DNA of 9,798 nt from Planctomycetaceae bacterium UBA6172 (GTDB lineage: Bacteria; Planctomycetota; Planctomycetia; Pirellulales; Pirellulaceae): assembly GCA_002422955.1 (NCBI GenBank), contig DITY01000083.1:6318-16115 (forward strand). Reading direction: 5' to 3'. The notes beneath the pieces are model-generated. The model was not told the origin of the DNA, ran no database searches, and was given only the letters and a program-made list of their open reading frames with translations. Positions within the stretch are counted from its first letter, which is position 1. Every line of letters begins with the position of its first letter. Below are positions 1-6,070 of the stretch, piece after piece. A program made the translations under genes and the position numbers.

Positions 1-1091
1 ACGGGCAGCCTGCGGATGGGCGTCCCGCGGCGGGCGGACGGCGTAAGACCATCTGGTTGGCCCGCGTCGATGAAGCGGCCGCGCCCGATCAAGATCCCAG
101 CGACCCGGTGCTGATCAAGCCGATCCTCGCCGAAGATCTGCTCGGTTGCTTGCGTGTGGATTCAGCCGCGGCCCGGCCGGCATCCGGCGCCGATCGGCAG
201 TCGCCGACCAGGAACGCGTCACCGCCAGCGATCGTCTCGGAGAGCGCGAACCAGCGGGCCGCCGTCGGGCGATTGCTGTTGGTCGACGACAGCCCCGTCA
301 ATCGCGCGGTGATCCGCGACTTCTTAGCCTTGGCCGGGTATGAAGTCGACGTGGCGATCAACGGTCAACTGGCGATCTCCGCGGCGCGAGCCAATATTTT
401 CGCCTGCATCCTGATGGACCTGCAGATGCCCGGCATGGACGGGATTGAGGCGATGGGGCGGATGATCGCGAGCTATCGCGACCGCGGGTTGGAACCGCCG
501 CCGTTCATCGCGCTGACCGCGCACGCCACGGCCGAGCACCGGGAGCGCTGCCTGCGCGAGGGGATGCGAGACTTTTTGGTCAAGCCGATCGATCGCGAGG
601 TCCTCATCCGCACGGTCGACGCCTTGGTCTTGCCGCCAGCCGACGCCTTGGTCTTGCCGCCAGCCGACGGCGCGGACGCCGCCGTTCCTGGCTCCATCCC
701 CGACGAGTCCACGCCACTTGCCGACGCGTCAACGGATGACGAGCCGCGGGGGGATTGGCGAGCCAAGCTGCTGCAAACCGCGGGCGGAGATCTGCAGACG
801 GTCGAGGCGTTGGTCGAGGCGTTTTTGATCGAAGTCCCCGCGTTGTGCGAGACGCTGGCCTTGGCGGTCCGCGACCACGACGCCATCGCCGCCCGCCGCG
901 CGGCGCATACGCTCAAGTCTTGCCTCCGCTACGTCGCCCCCGCGGCCGAGTGGACCCGCGCCCAAGCGATCGAAGAAGCCGCCGAGCGTGAAGACTGGCC
1001 GACCATCGACCACCATCACCTCGGACTTCAAGCGATTGCCCAAAGCTGGGTCACTCGCCTGCGGCAGCCGGAATCGATCCCCCGTCCTTAA
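1..1091 (+). CDS. Multidomain phosphorelay protein, C-terminal part (receiver tail - receiver - Hpt), 5' truncated by window edge
   Basis: This is the C-terminal portion of a hybrid histidine kinase or multi-receiver phosphorelay protein. The frame is open to the left edge (codons from base 3), so the TTG at 57 is not a credible start. Numbering from that TTG, residues 1-32 look like the tail of a preceding receiver, with the conserved Lys-Pro in LIKPI at 21-22. Residues 71-190 are a full receiver: acidic pair D77/D78 in LLLVDDSPVN, phospho-acceptor D121 in LMDLQMPGMDG, T154 in ALTAHA and K176 in LVKPID. A Pro/Ala/Asp-rich linker (about 190-230) contains a 24-bp tandem duplication. Residues 235-335 form an Hpt domain, with phospho-accepting H284 in AAHTLKS. 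The family passes phosphate from a kinase His to a receiver Asp and then to the Hpt His, for delivery to a separate response regulator. Whether the missing N-terminus holds a kinase core (BarA/ArcB-like) cannot be seen. No output DNA-binding domain follows; the stop is at 1089-1091. Confidence 0.9.
   Translation, partial: GQPADGRPAAGGRRKTIWLARVDEAAAPDQDPSDPVLIKPILAEDLLGCLRVDSAAARPASGADRQSPTRNASPPAIVSESANQRAAVGRLLLVDDSPVNRAVIRDFLALAGYEVDVAINGQLAISAARANIFACILMDLQMPGMDGIEAMGRMIASYRDRGLEPPPFIALTAHATAEHRERCLREGMRDFLVKPIDREVLIRTVDALVLPPADALVLPPADGADAAVPGSIPDESTPLADASTDDEPRGDWRAKLLQTAGGDLQTVEALVEAFLIEVPALCETLALAVRDHDAIAARRAAHTLKSCLRYVAPAAEWTRAQAIEEAAEREDWPTIDHHHLGLQAIAQSWVTRLRQPESIPRP
618..665 (+). 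repeat. 24-bp exact tandem duplication in the receiver-Hpt linker
   Basis: Two identical 24-bp units (618-641 and 642-665, starting gacgccttggtcttgccgcc) lie head to tail and in frame. Together they encode DALVLPPA twice, followed by a further Asp. The duplication falls between the receiver and the Hpt domain, where an in-frame length change would be tolerated. The perfect identity suggests a recent slippage or duplication event. Confidence 0.95.
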
Positions 1092-1260
1092 CGCGGCGGA
1101 ACTCCGCTTGCTGCGCCGACACTTACCGCGACCCGTATGACCGTGTCCGACGTCGCCGGTGTTCGGCCCCGCTCAACCGCTGGGAAATTCGTCGGCTTGC
1201 CGATATCCTGAGCCCGTGCTGGCCCCCGAAAACTCGTCTCCGCAGACTTGCTCCGAAAAC

Positions 1261-1280
1261 TGATAAGTGTTGATAAGTGT
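1261..1280 (+). repeat. 10-bp direct tandem repeat at the sulfotransferase start
   Basis: The decamer tgataagtgt occurs twice in a row (1261-1270 and 1271-1280). The second copy supplies both the in-frame TAA stop (1274-1276) and the GTG start (1277-1279) of the sulfotransferase. The rest of the 185-bp gap (1092-1276) shows only a small hairpin (1096-1107, GCGG-aact-CCGC) just after the upstream stop, with no T-tract, and no convincing promoter. Confidence 0.8.
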
Positions 1281-2389
1281 CGAGCGATAACTTCCACCGC
1301 TACCCGTTTTATACCCCGCGATTCTGGCACGGGATGCGTCCGCTCGCTTGGTGGCGGTTGCTCCGTTCGGGCGGGTTTCGCGTTTCCCCGTCGCGGTGGG
1401 CGATGGCGGTCGCGATCACGTTCGCGGCACCGGTCAATTGGCTGTTGGCGATGATTCAGCACTGCATTTGGGGGCGGCGGTTGGCCACGTCCTCGCTGCA
1501 TGGGCCGCCGGTATTCATCATCGGGCATTGGCGGAGCGGCACGACGCTGCTGCATGAATTGTTGGTCAAGGACGAGCGGCTCAGCAGCCCCTCGACCTTC
1601 CAGTGCTTCACGCCGGACCATTTCTTGGTGTCGGAATGGTTTTTCCGGACCTTTTGCGGCTGGATGCTGCCTGACCGGCGGCCGATGGACAACATGGTCG
1701 CGGGCTGGGACCGGCCGCAGGAAGACGAGTTCGCGTTGTTGGTCTTGGGGGTCCCTTCGCCCTATCGACGGATCGCCTTTCCGAACCTGCCTCCGGTCGA
1801 CATGGAGTACTTCGACACCGAATCGCTCGACGAGCCGCGGCGACAGCTTTGGGAACAGGCGATCGATCGTTTCTTGAAGACCGTCTCCTGGCGGACCGAG
1901 CGGCCGCTGGTCGTCAAAAGCCCCACGCACACCGGCCGGATCGCGACGCTGGCGAGGATTTTCCCCGGTGCCAAGTTCATTCACCTGACCCGCAACCCGC
2001 TCACCCTCTACCCGTCCACGACGCGTTTGTGGCACAGCCTCGATGAGGTCCAGGCGTTGCAGAAGCCGACCGGCGAGGGGTTGGGCGATTACGTCGTCGA
2101 GTGCTTGCGGTTGATGTATCAGGCGTTTCATCGCGACCGGGATTTGGTGCCGGCGGAAAACCTGATCGACATCCGCTACGAGGATTTGATCGCCGATCCG
2201 GTCGGCCAGATCGAATCGATCTATGGGCGATTGAAGCTGGGAGACTTCGCGCAAGTCCGCGGGGCTCTGGAAAGTTGGGCGGAAACGCAGCATCGGGAAT
2301 ACAAAACCAATCGCCACGAATTGCCCGCCGAACAGGAGGCCCGGATTCGCAAAGCCTGGACCGACTATTTCACCCGGTACGGATATTGA
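1277..2389 (+). CDS. Sulfotransferase family protein (PAPS-dependent, Sulfotransfer_3 type)
   Basis: Predicted to transfer a sulfuryl group from PAPS to an unknown acceptor, such as a glycan, lipid or small molecule. The 370-aa protein has the 5'-phosphosulfate-binding loop at 80-90 (FIIGHWRSGTT, with R86 to T90), a Lys-Ser-Pro at 214-216 (VVKSPTH) and the 3'-phosphate-binding region at 234-250 (FIHLTRNP with a following Ser), then RYEDL at 300. These are the landmarks of bacterial Sulfotransfer_3 proteins. A hydrophobic stretch at about 41-62 (WAMAVAITFAAPVNWLLAMI) ahead of the PAPS loop could be a membrane anchor or interfacial helix. The GTG start at 1277 directly follows an in-frame TAA, so no longer start exists; no Shine-Dalgarno is visible, and ATG 1334 (residue 20) is the next option. 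The family assignment is firm and the substrate is unknown. The permease gene starts 7 bp after the stop, implying co-transcription. Confidence 0.92.
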   Translation: MSSDNFHRYPFYTPRFWHGMRPLAWWRLLRSGGFRVSPSRWAMAVAITFAAPVNWLLAMIQHCIWGRRLATSSLHGPPVFIIGHWRSGTTLLHELLVKDERLSSPSTFQCFTPDHFLVSEWFFRTFCGWMLPDRRPMDNMVAGWDRPQEDEFALLVLGVPSPYRRIAFPNLPPVDMEYFDTESLDEPRRQLWEQAIDRFLKTVSWRTERPLVVKSPTHTGRIATLARIFPGAKFIHLTRNPLTLYPSTTRLWHSLDEVQALQKPTGEGLGDYVVECLRLMYQAFHRDRDLVPAENLIDIRYEDLIADPVGQIESIYGRLKLGDFAQVRGALESWAETQHREYKTNRHELPAEQEARIRKAWTDYFTRYGY

Positions 2390-2396
2390 GTCGGAC

Positions 2397-3449
2397 ATGC
2401 AAGGCTCGACATCGCCGCGGGTGAATCGCTGGACCGCCGTGGCGATCCTGACGTTCGTGAATGTGCTGTGGGGGTTGTCGTTCCCGATCTCCAAGACGGT
2501 CAGCTTCCAAATCGACCAGATGTTCGGGGTGTCGGCGGAACACGCCTCGACCGAATTGCGGGTGGCCGCGGCGTCATGGCTGATCGGTTCCCGGTTTCTG
2601 GTCGCGATGCTGCTCTTCGCCCTGTTCTTTCGCCCGCTGATTCGCCGCGCCGGCCGCGACGAATGGATCGCCGGGGCGCAGATCGGCGCGTTCTTCGTCA
2701 CCGGCTTGATCCTGCAGGTCATGGCGTTGGCCACGATCCCGGCGTCGCGGAGCGGATTTCTGACCAGCCTGGTGGCGGTCTACACGCCGCTGATCTCGGC
2801 GATCGTGTGGCGGGTCAAGCCACCGATCCAGGTCATCCTTGGAGTTCTGGTCGCGTTGTTGGGGGTGGCGGTCTTGACCGGGCTGGTGACGATCGACAGC
2901 GGCGGGATCGGCATCGCGGCCGACGCGCGGCAAGCCTGGACGATCGGTGACACGCTGACGACTTTGGGGGCGCTCTTTTTCGCCGGCCAGATCATGCTGG
3001 TCGATCGGTTCGGCCGGCGGTTGGATGCCGCGGCGCTGACCCCCGGGATGTTCGCCAGCACCGCCCTGATCGCGCTGATCGTCTTCGCCGGCACTCGCCC
3101 CTTCATCCCCGAAACGCCGTCGATCGGCTGGATCGAGATGAGCCTGCGACCCGGCTTTTGGACGCTGGTGTTGTTGCTGAGCGTGTTCTGTTCGGTGATG
3201 GCGTTCAATTGGATGAACACCTACCAGCACTACGTGTCGGCGTCCCAGGCCGGCATCATCTACACCTTCGAGCCCGTCTGTGCGTCCGCGGCCGCGATGG
3301 TGTTGCCGGCGCTGCTCAGCAACCTGTTCGCGGTCGATTACGGCAACGAACGGTTGGTCTGGTCGATGCTGTTCGGAGGCGCGTTGATCATTGTCGCGAA
3401 CCTGCTGAGCCTGTTGCCCACGCCGCGGCGTCGTAAACGCTCGGCATGA
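2397..3449 (+). CDS. EamA/DMT-superfamily permease, 10 predicted TM helices
   Basis: Inner-membrane transporter of the drug/metabolite transporter superfamily. The 350-aa protein has two EamA-type halves. Hydrophobic segments lie near 12-32, 60-78, 91-112, 121-138, 145-165, 183-203, 213-232, 253-270, 284-304 and 321-340, and the C-terminus is basic (PRRRKRSA). The region ASRSGFLTSLVAVYTPL (116-132) with a following charged WRVKPP is typical of the first EamA repeat; the second repeat has IIYTFEPVCASAAA (287-300). The loop between TM1 and TM2 (about 33-59) is longer than usual for the family. ATG 2397 lies 7 bp after the sulfotransferase stop, so the two are almost certainly one transcript. 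Substrates of such permeases range from amino acids to nucleotide sugars and exported metabolites, and sequence alone does not tell. Export of a sulfated product is possible but unproven. Confidence 0.92.
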   Translation: MQGSTSPRVNRWTAVAILTFVNVLWGLSFPISKTVSFQIDQMFGVSAEHASTELRVAAASWLIGSRFLVAMLLFALFFRPLIRRAGRDEWIAGAQIGAFFVTGLILQVMALATIPASRSGFLTSLVAVYTPLISAIVWRVKPPIQVILGVLVALLGVAVLTGLVTIDSGGIGIAADARQAWTIGDTLTTLGALFFAGQIMLVDRFGRRLDAAALTPGMFASTALIALIVFAGTRPFIPETPSIGWIEMSLRPGFWTLVLLLSVFCSVMAFNWMNTYQHYVSASQAGIIYTFEPVCASAAAMVLPALLSNLFAVDYGNERLVWSMLFGGALIIVANLLSLLPTPRRRKRSA

Positions 3450-3549
3450 AATTGGCGTGAAATCCAGGTGCGGGGCTGGTCGCGGAGCCGTCTTGACGGG
3501 CCCGCGGCGCGGTTGGGATGTGTCGCGAGGGAAAGCGGCGAGTTAAATG

Positions 3550-3569
3550 CGAATTTTGCCGAAAATTCG
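3550..3569. promoter_or_regulatory. Perfect inverted repeat (8-bp arms, 4-nt centre) upstream of infC promoter
   Basis: The arms cgaatttt (3550-3557) and aaaattcg (3562-3569) are exact reverse complements around gccg. The dyad is AT-rich in a GC-rich genome and ends one base before a candidate -35 hexamer (TTGACG, 3571-3576). This placement fits a repressor or activator operator. It could also form a hairpin at the 3' end of the permease transcript, but there is no T-tract to make it a standard terminator. Confidence 0.55.
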
Positions 3570-3570
3570 G

Positions 3571-3600
3571 TTGACGCCGCGCTATTCCCGCCCGGATACT
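3571..3600 (+). promoter_or_regulatory. Candidate sigma70-type promoter for infC
   Basis: TTGACG (3571-3576) and GATACT (3595-3600) are separated by 18 bp; the -35 differs from consensus at one position and the -10 at two. Transcription would begin near 3607, giving a leader of about 170 nt before infC. This is a pattern match only. Confidence 0.4.
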
Positions 3601-3682
3601 TTGGCGTGGTCGGTAGGTGCGCATTCGGTCGTGTGTTGCGATCGGATTTTCGGAATACCACAGATGTCGCTGATGGTTCGCG

Positions 3683-3768
3683 GTCCCGGCGGGGACAGAC
3701 TGAAAGCCCTCTGATCTGGTTCCGATCACCTGCTCCTCATTTCTTATTCGATTCGGGTTCCATCCCGA
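3683..3768 (+). promoter_or_regulatory. infC leader with three short hairpins and purine-rich SD
   Basis: Three short perfect stems lie in the putative infC 5' leader: gtccc/gggac (3683-3687 with 3692-3696), tgatc/gatca (3712-3716 with 3724-3728) and tcggg/cccga (3753-3757 with 3764-3768). The last ends 2 nt before the candidate SD GAGG (3771-3774), which is followed by a T-rich run. infC leaders are regulated in many bacteria, by an AUU start in enterics and by L20 or transcription attenuation elsewhere. That this leader is regulatory is inference. The rest of the 3450-3777 gap shows no ORF I would support. Confidence 0.35.
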
Positions 3769-3783
3769 CAGAGGTTTTTGTTT

Positions 3784-4320
3784 TTGGTGGCATTGGCACG
3801 ACGTAGCTTCCAACCGGAGCAGCGCGACTCGACGCGCATTAATTCGCAGATCCGGATTTCGCCAGTCCGGGTTGTCAGTGAAGAGGGAGAGCAGTTGGGG
3901 ATCATCCCCACGGATGAGGCGTTAACCCGGGCCCGCGAGGCGGGTCTGGATCTGGTTGAAGTGGCTCCCAACGAGCGTCCGCCAGTTTGCCGAATCATGG
4001 ATTACGGCAAGTTCAAGTACGACAAGAACAAGAAAAAGAACAGCGGTCACACCCCCCAGACCAAGACCAAGGAAATTCGCCTCCGTCCCAAGACGGGTGA
4101 CGAAGACATCCGCACCAAGGTCCGGCAAGCGGAAAAGTTTTTGCAGCACCGGGACAAGGTCCAGGTCAGCGTGTTGTTCCGCGGCCGTGAAATGGCCCAC
4201 ATCGAGGAAGGCCGCAAGGTAATGGAAGCGGTGGTCGCGACGTTGGCCGAAGTCGGCAAGGTCGAAACGCCGCCGCAGCAGCACGGCCGCCGCATGATTT
4301 GCATGCTCGCGCCCAAGTGA
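3784..4320 (+). CDS. infC: Translation initiation factor IF-3, non-ATG start
   Basis: IF-3 binds the 30S subunit, keeps it apart from 50S and checks initiator tRNA-start codon pairing. The protein (178 aa from TTG 3784) has the N-domain beginning RINSQIRISPVRVVSEEGEQ, the linker-region family signature RIMDYGKFKYDKNKKK (about 70-85) and a C-domain from TKEIRLRPKTGDEDIRTK to the end HGRRMICMLAPK, which is full length for the family. The start is uncertain: TTG 3778, TTG 3784, GTG 3787 and TTG 3793 are all in frame, and the first in-frame ATG lies inside the conserved signature. The best SD, GAGG (3771-3774), is 9 nt from TTG 3784 and only 3 nt from TTG 3778, so I chose 3784; GTG 3787 is nearly as good. 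rpmI and rplT, the usual downstream neighbours, are absent. The next gene, Nif3-like, begins 38 bp after the stop. Confidence 0.96.
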   Translation: MVALARRSFQPEQRDSTRINSQIRISPVRVVSEEGEQLGIIPTDEALTRAREAGLDLVEVAPNERPPVCRIMDYGKFKYDKNKKKNSGHTPQTKTKEIRLRPKTGDEDIRTKVRQAEKFLQHRDKVQVSVLFRGREMAHIEEGRKVMEAVVATLAEVGKVETPPQQHGRRMICMLAPK

Positions 4321-4358
4321 GCGTGCCCGGCCCTGGGGATGCGACCCTTGGCGATCCC

Positions 4359-5195
4359 ATGCCGAGTGTCGCATCGGTCAGCGTCGATCGGATCTGCCAA
4401 CTCCTGGCCGAGTTGGCCCCGCTGACGTTGGCCGAAGCTTGGGATAACGTCGGACTGCTGATCGGTGACCGTCAACAACCGGTCGCCCGCCTGATGGTCT
4501 GCTTGACCGTCACGCCGCCGGTCGTCCGCGAGGCGATCGCGCGGGGCGTCGACCTGATCGTCGTCCATCACCCGTTGCCCTTCAAACCGCTGGTCAAGAT
4601 CACCAGCGATTCGACCGTCGGCAACCTATTGCTCCAGCTGATCGCCGCCAGGATCGCCGTCTACAGCGCTCATACCGCCTTCGATTCCGCCGCCTGCGGG
4701 ATCAACCAGCAATGGGCCCAGGGGCTGGACTTGCGCGACGTCAAACCGCTCGTCCCGGCGACCGACGGCGACGACACGGTCGGTGGCGGTCGCTACGGCA
4801 GTTTGCCGGAACCGATTTGCGTCGATGCGTTGGCGCGACGGGCTGCCGCGTTCTGCGGCGCGCCGAGCGCTCGTACGGTCGGTGGGATCGGCAAGGTCGG
4901 CAAGGTTGCGATCGGCTGCGGCAGCGGCGGCGGATTCCTCGCCGCGGCCAAGGCCCGCGGATGCCAAGCCCTGATCACCGGCGAGGCGACTTTCCACACC
5001 TGCTTGGAAGCCGAAGCCTGCGGGATCGCGCTGGTGCTGGTCGGGCACTTCTGGAGCGAACGGTTCGCGATGGGGCGGTTGGGCGAGCGGCTGAGCGATC
5101 GCGTGCGGAGCGTGGGGCAGGAGTTGGAGGTTTTTATCAGTCATGCCGACGCCGATCCGTTGAGAAGCGTGGCTGGGGGTAATTTGGAAAGTTGA
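4359..5195 (+). CDS. Nif3/YbgI-family dinuclear metal-binding protein
   Basis: Nif3-like proteins form toroidal hexamers with a two-metal site per subunit. Many are annotated as GTP cyclohydrolase 1 type 2 homologues, but their physiological role is unclear. The 278-aa protein shows the family opening ELAPLTLAEAWDNVGLLIGD (18-37). Its metal-ligand signatures are HH at 70-71 (VVHHPLPFKP), H105 and D109 (YSAHTAFDS), and H230 with E234 (VGHFWSERFA), preceded by LITGEATFH (206-213). Length matches the compact form without the PII-like insert. ATG 4359 (MPSVASVSVDRICQLL) is preferred because it begins where the family does; extending to 4299 would overlap infC by 22 bp with non-homologous sequence. 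It is co-oriented with infC at 38 bp, so probably in the same operon. A 9-bp tandem repeat (ggcaaggtc twice, near 4890-4907) encodes GKVGKV. Confidence 0.93.
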   Translation: MPSVASVSVDRICQLLAELAPLTLAEAWDNVGLLIGDRQQPVARLMVCLTVTPPVVREAIARGVDLIVVHHPLPFKPLVKITSDSTVGNLLLQLIAARIAVYSAHTAFDSAACGINQQWAQGLDLRDVKPLVPATDGDDTVGGGRYGSLPEPICVDALARRAAAFCGAPSARTVGGIGKVGKVAIGCGSGGGFLAAAKARGCQALITGEATFHTCLEAEACGIALVLVGHFWSERFAMGRLGERLSDRVRSVGQELEVFISHADADPLRSVAGGNLES

Positions 5196-5219
5196 CCCAG
5201 GGTTGACTCGACCTACAAT
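5192..5219 (+). promoter_or_regulatory. Near-consensus sigma70 promoter for the glycosyltransferase
   Basis: TTGACC (5192-5197) and TACAAT (5214-5219) are separated by 16 bp, each one base from consensus. The TGA stop of the Nif3-like gene (5193-5195) lies inside the -35. Transcription would start near 5226 and give a leader of about 70 nt. A perfect SD-like AAGGAGG (5228-5234) sits at the start of that leader but 62 nt from the ATG at 5297, so it does not serve that gene directly. Confidence 0.55.
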
Positions 5220-5296
5220 GCCCCCGCAAGGAGGTTGGTAGGGACGGCTCGGGTCGTCCAACTGCTCCGTTTCCCCGTCCTGCGATTCCTGCCGCC

Positions 5297-6055
5297 ATGC
5301 CCAAACGCGAAAAGTGGTTAGCCGCGCTCCCGGTTTTTAACGAAGTCGGATACGTCGGCCAGATTCTCGATGAGGTCAAGCGTTATGCCGACCAGATCGT
5401 CGTGATCGACGACGGTTCGACCGACGGGACCTCCGAATTGCTCGACCTTCGCGACGACATTCAGGTCCTCCGGCACACCGAGAACCGCGGTTATGGCGCC
5501 GCCTTGCGAACCGCGTTCGAATACACGGCCGCTGAAGGCTTTTCCGGTTTGGTCACGCTCGATTGCGATGGCCAGCACCAGCCGCGGCGGATCCCGCGAT
5601 TCATCGAAGCGGCCCGGTCGGCCGATCTGGTTTCCGGCAGTCGCTACCTGAAGCAGTACCCGGGAGATGCGGAGCCACCGGCCGAGCGGCTGTTCATCAA
5701 CCGCCGTATCACCTCTGAATTGAATCGCCGGTTGGGGTTGAAATTGACCGACGCCTTCTGCGGCTTCAAGGCCTACCGGACCGAGGCGCTCCAGGCCTTT
5801 TCGATCACCGACAATGGCTACGCGATGCCGCTGCAACTCTGGGTGCAGGCGGTATCGGCCGGTTTGCGGATCATCGAGATCCCCGTGCCGCTGATCTACC
5901 TCGACCTGAATCGGTCGTTCGGCGGTTCGTTGGATCATGCGGAGACTCGACTCGCATACTACAATCAAGTCCTCGATCAGGCGATGCGCGAGGCCGGCAT
6001 GGATCCGGCGCGTGACGCTCGGTCCGAAGCGATTCCCCAGCCCAAACTAGGATGA
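5297..6055 (+). CDS. Family 2 glycosyltransferase (DPM1-like GT-A fold, no TM)
   Basis: Predicted to transfer a sugar from an NDP-sugar or dolichyl/polyprenyl-type donor system, acting at the cytoplasmic face of the membrane. The 252-aa protein opens with WLAALPVFNEVGYV (7-20), followed by VVIDDGSTDGTSELL (35-49), HTENRGYGAALRTAF (60-74) and the metal-binding DxD motif LDCDGQHQP (88-96, D89 and D91). Later come SGSRYL (113-118), DAFCGFKAYR (152-161), and IPVPLIYLDLNRSFGGS (195-211), typical of polyprenyl-phosphate mannosyltransferase-like GT2 proteins. No transmembrane tail is present, so it is the soluble single-domain form. The ATG at 5297 has no nearby SD and there is no in-frame start upstream. 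The BshC-like gene follows after 15 bp, suggesting co-expression. The donor and acceptor are unknown. It is not a BshA-type (GT4) enzyme. Confidence 0.92.
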   Translation: MPKREKWLAALPVFNEVGYVGQILDEVKRYADQIVVIDDGSTDGTSELLDLRDDIQVLRHTENRGYGAALRTAFEYTAAEGFSGLVTLDCDGQHQPRRIPRFIEAARSADLVSGSRYLKQYPGDAEPPAERLFINRRITSELNRRLGLKLTDAFCGFKAYRTEALQAFSITDNGYAMPLQLWVQAVSAGLRIIEIPVPLIYLDLNRSFGGSLDHAETRLAYYNQVLDQAMREAGMDPARDARSEAIPQPKLG

Positions 6056-6070
6056 AAGTCGACCCTCACC

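Noticed and set aside
1096..1107. Terminator after the phosphorelay gene
   Set aside because: A 4-bp GC stem with a 4-nt loop and no following T-run is too weak to call.
1088..2734. 548-aa open frame on the minus strand opposite the sulfotransferase and permease
   Set aside because: It is antisense to two well-supported genes, has low-complexity Arg/Pro/Gln-rich composition and no domain; long antisense frames are common at this GC content.
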